Shown here: positions 28,297-37,392 of the stretch, in pieces
Position numbering within the stretch: position 1 is the first letter of the stretch
Layout: the number at the start of each line of letters is the position of its first letter
Assembly (NCBI GenBank): GCA_016708585.1
Contig: JADJFK010000027.1
Coordinates: forward strand, 1-64,000
DNA: 64,000 nucleotides
Source of the DNA: Sulfuritalea sp.
Lineage (GTDB): Bacteria > Pseudomonadota > Gammaproteobacteria > Burkholderiales > Rhodocyclaceae
Direction: 5' to 3'
Translations under genes and position numbers: made by a program
The notes under the pieces: model-generated
Told to the model about the DNA's origin: nothing
Seen by the model: the letters and a program-made list of their open reading frames with translations, nothing else
Databases searched by the model: none

Positions 28297-30671
28297 GTGC
28301 CGTACCTGCCGCCCCCGCCGAAACCTCAGCGTCCGATGTCGACAGCCGCCTGGCTTTCTTCAAGAACCTCCAGGTCGTCACCAACAAGGTTCACGCTACC
28401 GCGAACATCGACGAAATCATGCTGGAGCTGTCCGGCGAGATCTGCAGCCTGTTCAACGCCGACCGCCTGACGATCTATTCGATCGGCGAGGACAAGGCCT
28501 CGATCGTTTCGAAAATCAAGACCGGCCTGACGTCGTTCAAGGACCTGCGCCTGCCGATCGCCGACCAGAGCATCGCCGGTCATGTCGCGCTGGCCAAGAA
28601 GACGGTGAACATCCGCGACGTCTATGACGACGCCGAGCTCAAGGCGATCAATCCTTCCTTGCGTTTCCTGCAGGAGGTGGACAAGCGCACCGGCTATCGG
28701 ACCAAGCAGATGCTGGTGGCGCCGGTCGTCGACGCGCAGAGCAACGAGTTGCTGGGCGTCGTCCAGCTCATCAACAACAAGGCGGGAACTCCGTTTGCGG
28801 CAGTCGCCCAGGAGGGCGTCAAGGGTCTGTGCGAAACCCTTGCCATCGCCTTCGCCCAGCGCAGCAAGCCGGCTGCCGCCGTCAAGACCAAGTACGATTT
28901 CCTCGTGTCCGATGCCGTCATTTCCGCGCAGGAAATGGAGCTGGCGACCCGTACCGCGCGACGCAAGAACCTCTCCATCGAGGAAGTTCTGGTCAACGAA
29001 TTCCAGGTCAAGCACGAGGCCCTGGGTGCCGCGCTGGGCAAGTTCTTCAATGTGCCTTATGAATCGTTCAAGTCTGACCGCGTCAAGCCCGCCGACCTGT
29101 TGAAGAACCTCAAGCGCGAGTTCCTCGACCAGGGCAAATGGGCGCCGGTGGAGGAAAGTTCCGAAGGCATCATGGTGGTCTGCCTGGATCCCGAGCAGGT
29201 CAAGGGTTCGCGCATCGTCAACAACATTTTTCCTCGCGGCAAGATCCAGTACCGGGTGACCACCAACCACGAGTTCGCGCTGACCCTCGACCTGCTGTTC
29301 GGCGCCACCGGCGTTCCCGGCTTTTCGGATGACAGTTCCGTCGGCGACCTGCTGTCCACCCTTGACGAAGGCGAGATGGATGGTGAAGGCGGTGCCGCCG
29401 ACGACATTTCCGCCGCGGCCGACAACGAACTGGTCAAGCTGGTCAACAAGATCATCATCGACGCCTACCAGATGGGCGTCTCCGATATCCACATCGAGCC
29501 GGGTCTGGGCAAGGACAAGGTGCTGATCCGCTTCCGCCGGGACGGTTCGTTGCAGAAGTACATCGAAGTTCCGGCCAGCTACCGCAATGCCATGGTGGCC
29601 CGCCTCAAGATCATGTGCGACCTCGACATTGCCGAGCGTCGCAAGCCGCAGGACGGCAAGATCAAGTTCAAGAAGTTCGGTCCGCTGGACATCGAACTGC
29701 GGGTGGCGACGATTCCTTCCACCGGCGGCGTCGAAGACGTCGTGATGCGCATCCTCGCCGGCGGCGAGCCGATCCCGCTGGACAAGCTGGGCGTGCTGCC
29801 GACCAATCTGATCAAGCTCAAGGCGACCATTTCCAAGCCTTACGGCCTGTTCTTCGTCTGCGGTCCGACCGGTTCCGGCAAGACCACGACGCTGCACTCG
29901 GTACTCGGTTATCTCAATACCGTGGATACCAAGATCTGGACCGCGGAAGATCCGGTCGAAATCACCCAGAAGGGTTTGCGCCAGGTCCAGGTGAACAAGA
30001 AGGTAATGGACTTTCCGATGGTGATGAAGGCCTTCCTGCGGGCCGACCCGGACATCATCATGGTTGGCGAAATGCGCGATGCCGAAACCACCGGCATCGG
30101 CATCGAGGCCTCGCTGACGGGCCACCTGGTGTTTGCCACCCTGCACACCAACAGCGCCCCGGAATCGATCATCCGGCTGCTCGACATGGGCATGGACCCC
30201 TTCAACTTCTCCGACGCCCTGCTCGGCATCCTCGCCCAGCGCCTGGCCAAGCGCCTGTGCAAGTGCAAGGAAAGCTACACGCCCGATGCCGATGAAGTCA
30301 GGCTGTTCATGAAGGAGTATTGCAGCGAACTTGAAAACACCGAGGCATTCAAGAAGGATGTCAAGGCGGCCTATGCCGCGACCCAGGAACGGCTGATCAA
30401 GGAGTATGGCAAGGATGGCCATCTCGTATTCACCCGGGCCAAGGGCTGCGACACCTGTGGCGGCAGCGGCTACAAGGGGCGCGTCGGCCTGCACGAGCTG
30501 ATGATCGGCACCGAGCCGATGAAAAAGCTGATCCAGGAACATGCCCGCGTCGCCCAGTTGTTCGCACAGGCGCTCGAGGACGGCATGCTGACCCTGAAGA
30601 TGGACGGCCTCGAGAAGGCCCTGCAAGGGGTGACCGATCTCAAGCAGGTGAGGGCCGTCTGCATCAAGTAA
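28293..30671 (+). CDS. GAF-MshEN-GspE/PilB secretion ATPase
   Basis: 792 residues. A GAF domain (about 20-190) precedes a MshEN/GSPII_E N-terminal domain (about 215-350, LSIEEVLVNEFQVKHEALGA) and the hexameric ATPase (about 385-790). The Walker A is GPTGSGKTTT (about 523), followed by the Asp-box, Walker B (DIIMVGEMRDAE) and His box (ATLHTNSA). Zinc cysteines are in RLCKCKE and CDTCGGSGYKGRVG. PilB ATPases drive pilin polymerisation from the inner membrane. A GAF sensor at the N-terminus is unusual and would let a small ligand or the upstream signalling genes control it. The MshEN part may bind c-di-GMP. Confidence 0.92.
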   Translation: MSAVPAAPAETSASDVDSRLAFFKNLQVVTNKVHATANIDEIMLELSGEICSLFNADRLTIYSIGEDKASIVSKIKTGLTSFKDLRLPIADQSIAGHVALAKKTVNIRDVYDDAELKAINPSLRFLQEVDKRTGYRTKQMLVAPVVDAQSNELLGVVQLINNKAGTPFAAVAQEGVKGLCETLAIAFAQRSKPAAAVKTKYDFLVSDAVISAQEMELATRTARRKNLSIEEVLVNEFQVKHEALGAALGKFFNVPYESFKSDRVKPADLLKNLKREFLDQGKWAPVEESSEGIMVVCLDPEQVKGSRIVNNIFPRGKIQYRVTTNHEFALTLDLLFGATGVPGFSDDSSVGDLLSTLDEGEMDGEGGAADDISAAADNELVKLVNKIIIDAYQMGVSDIHIEPGLGKDKVLIRFRRDGSLQKYIEVPASYRNAMVARLKIMCDLDIAERRKPQDGKIKFKKFGPLDIELRVATIPSTGGVEDVVMRILAGGEPIPLDKLGVLPTNLIKLKATISKPYGLFFVCGPTGSGKTTTLHSVLGYLNTVDTKIWTAEDPVEITQKGLRQVQVNKKVMDFPMVMKAFLRADPDIIMVGEMRDAETTGIGIEASLTGHLVFATLHTNSAPESIIRLLDMGMDPFNFSDALLGILAQRLAKRLCKCKESYTPDADEVRLFMKEYCSELENTEAFKKDVKAAYAATQERLIKEYGKDGHLVFTRAKGCDTCGGSGYKGRVGLHELMIGTEPMKKLIQEHARVAQLFAQALEDGMLTLKMDGLEKALQGVTDLKQVRAVCIK

Positions 30672-30680
30672 GGAAGGGCC

Positions 30681-32306
30681 ATGGATAGCTCCAGCGACCT
30701 GTTTCGCCGTCTCGAACAACTGAACGCCATTGGCGCCGCGCTCTCCAAGGAGCGGGACATCAATCGCCTGCTCGAGAGCATCCTGATTGCGGCCAAGACC
30801 ATCACCCATGCCGATGGCGGAACCCTGTATCGCATGACCGAGGATGGTCGCGCGTTGCGCTTCGAGATCCTGCGCACGGATTCCCTGCACATCGCCATGG
30901 GCGGCACTACCGGCAATCCCATCAACTTCCCCAACCTGCCGCTGCGCAACGACAAGGGCGAATCCAACGACTCGATGGTCGCCGCCTATGCCGCCATCCA
31001 CGACAAGACGGTCAATATCGCCGATGCCTACACCGAGGCCGGCTTCGATTTTTCCGGCACCCGCAGTTTCGACGAACGCACCGGATATCGATCCCAGTCC
31101 TTTCTCACGGTGCCGATGAAGAACCATGAGGGCGAGATCATCGGCGTGCTGCAGCTGATCAACGCCCAGGATCCGCAAACCCGTCAGGTGACGCCGTTTT
31201 CTTCGGCCGACCAGAGCCTGGCCGAATCGCTGGCCTCGCAGGCCGCGATCGCCCTGACCAACCGGCTTTTGATCAGCCAGCTGGAAGAACTGTTCGAGGC
31301 CTTCATCAACCTGATCAACCTGGCGATCGACGAGAAGTCTCCCTATACCGGTGGCCATTGCCAGCGCGTGCCGGCCCTGACCATGATGCTGGCCGAGGCC
31401 ACCGACGCCACCGCCGAAGGTCCGCTGGCATCGTTCCACATGGACGAGCGCGACCGCTACGAACTGAAGATCGCCGGCCTGCTGCACGACTGCGGCAAGG
31501 TGACGACGCCCGTGCATGTGGTCGACAAGGCGACCAAGCTGCAGACCCTCTTCGACCGCATCCACCTGATCGACACCCGCTTCGAGGTCCTCAAGCGGGA
31601 TGCTGAAATCAACGCGCTGAAAAAACAGCTGGCCCTGCGCGAAAGTGCGGCGGACCCGGCGGCAGAGGCGAAGGTCTGGCAGGAATGCCAGGACGAGACC
31701 CGAGTGCTCGACGCCGAGCGCGATTTCCTGCGCCAGACCAACATCGGCGGCGAGGCCATGAAGGAGGCCGACCAGCAGCGCGTGCGCGACATCGGCAGCC
31801 GGCGCAAGTGGCGCAACGTCGACGGCGTCGAAACCGAATTCCTCACCGCCGACGAGATCGACAACCTGACCATCCGCGCCGGCACCCTGACGCTGAAGGA
31901 GCGCGACGTCATCAACCACCATATCGTCGCCACCATCAGGATGCTGGAGCAACTGCCGTGGCCGCGACACCTGACCAGGGTGCCGGAGTACGCCGGCGGC
32001 CATCACGAGCGCATGGACGGCAAGGGCTACCCCAAGGGCCTGACCCGCGAGCAGATGTCGCTGCAGGCGCGCATGATGGGCATCGCCGACATCTTCGAGG
32101 CGCTGACCGCGCGCGACCGCCCCTACAAACCGGGCATGAAGCTGTCGCAGGCGATGGGCATCATGGCCAACTTCAAGAAGGGCGGCCACATCGATCCCGA
32201 CCTGTTCGACGTGTTCGTCAGGCAGGGCGTCTATCGGCGCTACGCCGAACAGTTCCTCGATCCGGGGCAGATCGATGCGGTGGACGAGTCGGCCCTGACC
32301 GGGTAG
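30681..32306 (+). CDS. GAF/HD-GYP domain protein (putative c-di-GMP phosphodiesterase)
   Basis: 541 residues. The GAF domain covers about 20-190 and resembles that of the preceding ATPase (TGYRSQSFLTVPM versus TGYRTKQMLVAPV). The HD-GYP domain covers about 205-520: LLHDCGKVTTP and HHERMDGKGYPKGL carry the metal and GYP motifs; a helical insert of about 100 residues (about 310-400) lies inside. HD-GYP proteins split c-di-GMP. It would oppose c-di-GMP activation of the PilB-like ATPase. It starts 9 bases after the ATPase gene. Confidence 0.9.
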   Translation: MDSSSDLFRRLEQLNAIGAALSKERDINRLLESILIAAKTITHADGGTLYRMTEDGRALRFEILRTDSLHIAMGGTTGNPINFPNLPLRNDKGESNDSMVAAYAAIHDKTVNIADAYTEAGFDFSGTRSFDERTGYRSQSFLTVPMKNHEGEIIGVLQLINAQDPQTRQVTPFSSADQSLAESLASQAAIALTNRLLISQLEELFEAFINLINLAIDEKSPYTGGHCQRVPALTMMLAEATDATAEGPLASFHMDERDRYELKIAGLLHDCGKVTTPVHVVDKATKLQTLFDRIHLIDTRFEVLKRDAEINALKKQLALRESAADPAAEAKVWQECQDETRVLDAERDFLRQTNIGGEAMKEADQQRVRDIGSRRKWRNVDGVETEFLTADEIDNLTIRAGTLTLKERDVINHHIVATIRMLEQLPWPRHLTRVPEYAGGHHERMDGKGYPKGLTREQMSLQARMMGIADIFEALTARDRPYKPGMKLSQAMGIMANFKKGGHIDPDLFDVFVRQGVYRRYAEQFLDPGQIDAVDESALTG

Positions 32307-32327
32307 GTGCTCCGGCGCCGCCAACCT

Positions 32328-32352
32328 CGGCGTCCCGCCAGCGCCGACTTTT
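32328..32352 (-). repeat. REP-like repeat between the HD-GYP and TPR-GT41 genes
   Basis: CGGCGTCCCGCCAGCGCCGA CTTTT, in reverse orientation, directly after the HD-GYP stop. It matches the copies at 123 and 993 best. It may mark the end of the signalling transcript, since the next gene is 170 bp away. Confidence 0.75.
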
Positions 32353-32479
32353 CGGAATCTACTGACAGAACCCGGGGGGGCTCCAGTGCACGTGGGCCGA
32401 ACCTCGGGACAGGGCCGACTCTCTACAATGATGGCCAATGCCAAATGGGCCGATGCCCACTACCCGGAATGAGCCGCCC

Positions 32480-34513
32480 ATGAAACGCACCTCCTCTAGG
32501 ATCGCTGACGAAAGCCTGATTGCAACCCTGGTCGCGCGAGGCGAGTATGGGCAAGTGGACCCTGTAGCGCGCCGCCTGCTGGCTCGCATTCCCAACCATC
32601 CGCTGGGTCTCAAGGCACTCGGCGTGGCGCATATCGCTGCCGGACGCCACACGGACGCGCTGCCACTGCTGCGCCGGGGGGCCGCGCTGTATCCGGGCGA
32701 TCCGGAAATGCACAGCAACCTTGCGATCGCCCTCGCGAGGACCGGGCATTCCGATGAATCTCTGGTCAGCATAGAGTCGGCTCTCGCGATTGCGCCGGAC
32801 CGGGCAGAATTCCATGCCAACCGGGCGACGGCATTGCTTCAGGTTGGCGACCTCGATGCCGCGATAGAAAGTTGTCATGCCGCGATCAGGCTGAATCCGC
32901 GGCAAGACGAAGCGCATAACACGCTTGGCGCCGCCCTGCACCGGCAGCGCAAGTTTGCAGCGGCACTCGAAGCATTCCAGGCAGCGGTACGCAATAATCC
33001 TGGGTCGCTGGATGCCTTCGTGAATTTCGTTGTCACCTTGAGCGACCTCGGCCGCTTTGAAGACGCCGCGAACTGCGCGCGCAAGCTTATTGACGAGGCC
33101 GGACTCAGTCAGCGCGAGGCCGATACGCTGCTGCCCCATCTCTGCGCGGCAGAGCGAGCGTCCTGCGACTGGCGCCGTACCGATATGCCGGCCGCCTTGC
33201 GCGAAATCATGCAGCGACGGGTCGACCAGGGCCCCGAGCCGTTTTTCATTTTCCACATCGAGGATATCGACAGGGAGACGCTGCGTGATGGTGCGGAGTG
33301 CTACGGTGGGGCCTACCTCAAGGGGGTTCGCGGCAAAGGCGGAGAACTCCAGTCCTCCGCGCTGGACGTCGCCGATGACCGGCTACGGCCCCTGCGCATA
33401 GGTTTTCTCTCGGCGGATTTTCGTCCGCATCCGGTCAGTGAACTGGCGGTGGGAGTTTTTGAAGTTCTCGATCGCAAGTTGTTCACGGTTCATGCTTATG
33501 GCTATGGCCCCCGGGACTCCGGTCCCTTGAGCCAACGGCTGGAAGCTGCTTTCGACGTGTTTCGCGACATTGACGCCCTTCCTTTCGCGGACGCGGCGGA
33601 CCTGATGCGGCGCGACGGAATCGACATCCTGGTAGACATGGGCGGCTGGACGAAGTTTTCGCGTTCGGGAATCCTTGCTTTTTCTCCGGCGCCGGTGCGG
33701 GCAACCTGGTTGGGATTCCCCGGAACGCTGGGCGTTCCGGGCCTCGCGCATTACCTGATCTCCGACGAGGTCGTCACCCCGCCCGGTCATGCCGGTGCCT
33801 ATGCCGAACACCTGGCCCTGATGCCGCACAGTTACCAGCCCAGCAGCCGTGTCGCGGAACCGCGACTGCCACCCAGCCGGCGGGAGGTGGGCTTGCCTGA
33901 CGACGCCTTTGTCTACTGCTCGTTCAACCAGAGCGTCAAGATCACGCCTCCCGCGTTCAGTCTTTGGTGCGAACTGCTGCGACGCAATCCGGCCGCGATC
34001 CTTTGGCTGGGCTTCCAGTCCGACGCGGCCCAAGCCAACCTCCGCCGCGAGGCCCAACTCCGGAACGTAGCTGCCGACCGTATCGTGTTCGCCCCGTGGC
34101 GGGACCTGGCGGACCATCTCGCCCGCCTGCCGTTGGCAGACCTGGCGCTGGATACCCTTCCCTACGGTTCGCATACCACCGGCAGCGACATGCTATGGGC
34201 CGGTGTGCCACTGGTCGCCCGTCTTGGCGAAACCTTTGCCGGACGTGTGTCGGCCAGCGTTCTGTGCGCGGCGGAGCTGCCGGAACTGATCGCCAGCTCG
34301 GACGAGCAGTATCTCGACCTTGCCGATGCCCTCGCCAAGGATCCCGGGCGCTGTCGTGTATTGCGGCAGCAACTCGGTGCCGCCCGCGCCACCGTGCCCT
34401 TGTTCGATACCCTGCGCTTCGGTCGCGACATGGGGCGATTGTTTCGAGCCATGTGGCGAAACCACGTTTCCGGCCAACACGGCGTGATCCGGTTGGGTTC
34501 AAGTGACGAATAG
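32480..34513 (+). CDS. TPR-containing GT41 (OGT/SPINDLY-like) glycosyltransferase
   Basis: 677 residues. About five TPR units fill residues 15-190 (AIESCHAAIRLNPRQDEAHN, GAALHRQRKFAAALEAFQAA). The GT41 domain follows (about 310-670): RIGFLSADFRPHPVSEL, DMGGWTKFSRSGILAFSPAPV, CSFNQSVKITPPAFSLW, DTLPYGSHTTGSDMLWAGVP and GETFAGRVSASVL. Such enzymes place a sugar on Ser/Thr of cytosolic proteins; bacterial members often modify flagellin, adhesins or pilins. Its position just before the pilin gene suggests a pilus or signalling protein as target, but this is inference. The first residues of the protein MKRTSSRIAD have no earlier good start. Confidence 0.88.
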   Translation: MKRTSSRIADESLIATLVARGEYGQVDPVARRLLARIPNHPLGLKALGVAHIAAGRHTDALPLLRRGAALYPGDPEMHSNLAIALARTGHSDESLVSIESALAIAPDRAEFHANRATALLQVGDLDAAIESCHAAIRLNPRQDEAHNTLGAALHRQRKFAAALEAFQAAVRNNPGSLDAFVNFVVTLSDLGRFEDAANCARKLIDEAGLSQREADTLLPHLCAAERASCDWRRTDMPAALREIMQRRVDQGPEPFFIFHIEDIDRETLRDGAECYGGAYLKGVRGKGGELQSSALDVADDRLRPLRIGFLSADFRPHPVSELAVGVFEVLDRKLFTVHAYGYGPRDSGPLSQRLEAAFDVFRDIDALPFADAADLMRRDGIDILVDMGGWTKFSRSGILAFSPAPVRATWLGFPGTLGVPGLAHYLISDEVVTPPGHAGAYAEHLALMPHSYQPSSRVAEPRLPPSRREVGLPDDAFVYCSFNQSVKITPPAFSLWCELLRRNPAAILWLGFQSDAAQANLRREAQLRNVAADRIVFAPWRDLADHLARLPLADLALDTLPYGSHTTGSDMLWAGVPLVARLGETFAGRVSASVLCAAELPELIASSDEQYLDLADALAKDPGRCRVLRQQLGAARATVPLFDTLRFGRDMGRLFRAMWRNHVSGQHGVIRLGSSDE

Positions 34514-34592
34514 GGGGGGATCCTGTGACGTTTTACGGCACTTACCGTGGTATATCATGCTGTCCGGCGCAGATTAAGGGCTGAAGAATATT

Positions 34593-34608
34593 TGGCGCAA
34601 AATTTGCT
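34593..34608 (+). promoter_or_regulatory. Sigma-54 promoter of the short pilin gene
   Basis: TTGGCGCAAAATTTGCTT contains GG and GC exactly 10 bases apart, which is the -24/-12 RpoN pattern. It lies 48 bases before the pilin ATG. Type IV pilin genes are often RpoN/PilR controlled, so the fit is good by both sequence and context. Confidence 0.75.
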
Positions 34609-34655
34609 TAATCCAACGTAGCGACAGGTGTCGCACCTTCGATAGGAGAATTTGA

Positions 34656-34838
34656 ATGAAAAAGAGTCTGCAAAAGGGTTTTACCCTTATCGAGTTGATG
34701 ATCGTGGTCGCGATTATCGGCATTCTTGCTGCCATTGCCATTCCGCAGTTCACGGAATACACGAAGAAGGCAGAGAACAAGTCGGCCCAGTCGGACGCCC
34801 GTAACGTCCTGACGGCGGCCATCGCCAATTCCAATTAA
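34656..34838 (+). CDS. Truncated-type IV pilin (PilA-N like)
   Basis: 60 residues. The class III leader MKKSLQKG is cut before FTLIELMIVVAIIGILAAIA, with the conserved Glu5, so the mature pilin has only 52 residues. It is nearly the bare N-terminal helix of ordinary type IVa pilins and lacks the globular C-terminal domain. It resembles the short PilA of Geobacter, although the only aromatic residues in the mature protein are Phe1, Phe24 and Tyr27. A secreted globular protein is encoded 19 bp downstream and may supply the missing domain. The gene has its own sigma-54 promoter and a GGAG site. Confidence 0.92.
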   Translation: MKKSLQKGFTLIELMIVVAIIGILAAIAIPQFTEYTKKAENKSAQSDARNVLTAAIANSN

Positions 34839-34857
34839 CCAGACTGAGGATATCCCT

Positions 34858-35274
34858 ATGAACAAGCAAATTGCGATTGCCGCCGTTTTGGCATGCGGTG
34901 CCGGTTCAGCTTTGGCTGCCGATTACACGCCGACCCCGGGTACTCAAGTTGAAGCCTGTTTGGCCGCTGCGGCCGCTTCTCACACCATTGGTGGTGCAAC
35001 CACGGGTACGCCTTATACGACAGCCGACTCCTTCATCAAGACGTCCTTCGGCATTACCTGCTCGGCGAATACGTCTGTTTTCTTCACCAATGCGCCCGGC
35101 GGGGATGCCACCAGGTTCACCGTCGGCTCCGGTTCGGTCAAGGGCAACCAGACGTTCAAGGGTAGCAGTGCAGGTGGCGCAGTCACGGTGCATGCCGCGA
35201 TTCCGGCGAACACTGACGCCGCTGGCGTAAAGACTCTGGTTCAAACCGCCGAAGCTGCTGCGAACTCGATGTAA
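34858..35274 (+). CDS. Secreted globular protein, candidate partner (PilA-C like) of the short pilin
   Basis: 138 residues with a Sec signal peptide (MNKQIAIAAVLACGAGSALA, cleaved before ADY). The mature part is small, Gly/Ala/Thr-rich, likely beta-strand, with two Cys (EACLAAA and GITCSAN) that could form a disulfide like that of pilin C-terminal domains. It has no transmembrane helix after processing. It shares the transcript of the short pilin, so the two may form a split pilin. I recognise no database family for certain. Confidence 0.75.
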   Translation: MNKQIAIAAVLACGAGSALAADYTPTPGTQVEACLAAAAASHTIGGATTGTPYTTADSFIKTSFGITCSANTSVFFTNAPGGDATRFTVGSGSVKGNQTFKGSSAGGAVTVHAAIPANTDAAGVKTLVQTAEAAANSM

Positions 35275-35299
35275 ATTCAGCCTTGGTGTTTGGTTTTGG

Positions 35300-35317
35300 C
35301 GCGCCCGCAAGGGCGCG
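35300..35317 (+). terminator. Hairpin after the split-pilin genes
   Basis: CGCGCCC and GGGCGCG arms with a GCAA loop, followed by TTGCATTTC. The U-run is poor, so termination may be partial; it also lies ahead of the convergent membrane protein gene. Confidence 0.6.
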
Positions 35318-35367
35318 TTGCATTTCAAGGGCACGGTTTCCGAGCCCGGTGGATTCGGCGCCGGGGC

Positions 35368-37350
35368 CTAACCGGCCGGATGCCGGGGACAGCGGTAGAG
35401 ATTGCGGCTGTTCCCCGAAAAACTGTCAATCGTTCTGATTGGCACAAATTGGCCGTTCGTGAAGACGCGCGAACTTACAACCCAATCAAGCATTGGATCC
35501 TGGCATAGATAGTGGATTCCAGGGCCGGTGGGATCCGCGATCTGGGCGGTGCGAAATATGTTTCTCGGAGTTTGCGGGATATCCGTACGATCGGGGGTCG
35601 CTGGAACGGGTCTCTTGTCCGTTGCCGCGGAGGACTCGAAATCGAGCATCGATGCGACGTCGACCCGTTCCAGACGACGCTTCATTTCGAAGGTTTTTTC
35701 CCGAGAAAAGATACTGCCGGCCGGCTGTATCCCGCTGGCGTAGCTTGCGGTACCGAGTTCGAGCCAGGTTCGCATCGGGGAATTTTCATGCCAATAAACC
35801 ACTTCGCCGCGACGGATGTGCCGCGCCATGTCCGTTTGGGTTTCCTTTTTAAGCAGGCTCGACTCCCAGGAGCGCATGGCGGGCGACCGCTGGTCCCAGT
35901 TAAGAAAGGCAAAGACAAGCAGCGCGGTAAGGGGTAGTGCAAGCCACCTGCGTCCCAACCAGGGGGTTGCGGATAGGGCTATCAACAGGAACCCGGGGCC
36001 GATTCCCCCAGCTAGAAACGCGCCTCTCGACGCCGGCGGAAGGAATTCCATGCCAAGCGGCAGGGAATTGCCCAGTTGTTGAAGGTCGAGGTAATAGGAT
36101 GGCAATCCGATGGCGATCAGAACCATTAGCAGAATCACAAGATTTTTGTCCGATGCCCATGGATGGCAATTCGTGTTGCTTGCGATTCGGGGCACTGTCG
36201 TGGAATGGATGGCCAGCCAGCAGGCAAACAGAAGATATCCGGCGAAGTCATGGGCGAGGTAAATGAGTACCGTACCTAGCATGAACCAGAGCACGGCACG
36301 TTTCCCTCGCCGGCTAGCGCCCTCGAAAAGCTCCACGGCAGCGAACATCGCAAAAAATATGGCGAGCCACATTGCCCGCCATGGCTGAGTCTGGAGGAAC
36401 AGCTTGATCGGGTAAAAGTAGCTGGCGAATTGCGCCGACAACAGGCCGGCAGTGCCTAGTAATGCAACGATGTGATACCAGCGGCTATGGCAGGGCTGTC
36501 CGTAGTGGCCGGCAAGCAGCAGCAGGGAGATCCAGAACAGGAAACTGCCCAAACGGATAGCCGGCCAAGCCTCGACATAAACCACGCTCAGGGGGCGCAT
36601 CAATCGGTCCCATTCCGCATCCAAAGGCTGCATGGCCGGCATACCCAGCCATGCCAGGCCGGCGAGCAGTGTGATTCCGGCGGAAATCATCAGCAGGAGG
36701 TCCCGATCGCGGAGTTTGACGCTGACGATGGCCAGGAGTGGCCAAATCCCCATCAGCGGGTGCACAAGCGTTGCGAAAACTGCCGTGATGACTCCGGCAC
36801 GGAACCTCAGGTGCAGGCAAAGCGCCATGGCCGCCAGGCCAAGCGGTGCGGCGATACTCCTTGCGGTGGCAAACTCCTCATTGATCCGAAAGCTTAGGAG
36901 GTTTCCCGGTGAGTAGGCGTAGGCTGCTGCCGCGCACAGCATTACGGCAAGTACTCTGGCCCAATTGGACGAAAACAGCTTTGCCGAGATCGCCGTAGTG
37001 GCGATTGCCAGGAGAATCGCCCCGGCAATAACAATTAGTTGCGCAGCGATGTCCAGCCCAAGCCAGCGAACGAGCGTCCCATAGACAGGAGAGAAGACTG
37101 AGAAGTCGTCCTGCGAACCGAATAGGAAGAAGGGATCCTTGGCGTAGGCGGTCTGTTCCAGCCAGTGTGCAGCCAAGACCGCATAAAGTTTTGCGTCATG
37201 AATGTCTATGCCGACGTAGGCATGATTAACAAGCCACATGACGAGCCCGCAGCTGCCGATATGCACTAGCTCAACGGATCCCGCTGCGGCATTGTTGCCC
37301 GGGTCAAGACAGTTGGTTGATTTCGCACAGGCGGAAAAAACTGATGACAT
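35368..37350 (-). CDS. Polytopic membrane protein, paralog A (GT-C-like)
   Basis: About 660 residues starting at ATG 37350 (MSSVFSACAK); a GTG 39 bases further up is possible but would nearly touch the divergent ABC gene. About 12 hydrophobic helices fill the first 500 residues. Then comes a soluble C-terminal tail. It shares several blocks with the protein at 42274-44223: SQDDFSVFSP, FATAR, WRAMWL, QPAGSIFSRE and LCQDPMLDWVV. The overall plan, with acidic residues after the first helix and a periplasmic tail, is like lipid-phosphosugar (GT-C) glycosyltransferases. No named family could be assigned. Confidence 0.7.
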   Translation of the reverse strand: MSSVFSACAKSTNCLDPGNNAAAGSVELVHIGSCGLVMWLVNHAYVGIDIHDAKLYAVLAAHWLEQTAYAKDPFFLFGSQDDFSVFSPVYGTLVRWLGLDIAAQLIVIAGAILLAIATTAISAKLFSSNWARVLAVMLCAAAAYAYSPGNLLSFRINEEFATARSIAAPLGLAAMALCLHLRFRAGVITAVFATLVHPLMGIWPLLAIVSVKLRDRDLLLMISAGITLLAGLAWLGMPAMQPLDAEWDRLMRPLSVVYVEAWPAIRLGSFLFWISLLLLAGHYGQPCHSRWYHIVALLGTAGLLSAQFASYFYPIKLFLQTQPWRAMWLAIFFAMFAAVELFEGASRRGKRAVLWFMLGTVLIYLAHDFAGYLLFACWLAIHSTTVPRIASNTNCHPWASDKNLVILLMVLIAIGLPSYYLDLQQLGNSLPLGMEFLPPASRGAFLAGGIGPGFLLIALSATPWLGRRWLALPLTALLVFAFLNWDQRSPAMRSWESSLLKKETQTDMARHIRRGEVVYWHENSPMRTWLELGTASYASGIQPAGSIFSREKTFEMKRRLERVDVASMLDFESSAATDKRPVPATPDRTDIPQTPRNIFRTAQIADPTGPGIHYLCQDPMLDWVVSSRVFTNGQFVPIRTIDSFSGNSRNLYRCPRHPAG

Positions 37351-37392
37351 GATTCGTCTAAAATCGGACTTCGTGGATTGAAGGATCACCGG

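Noticed and set aside
28326..32444. A 1372-codon open frame on the minus strand opposite the PilB and HD-GYP genes
   Set aside because: Same cause: low stop frequency opposite GC-biased genes. The opposite strand has complete, motif-rich proteins.
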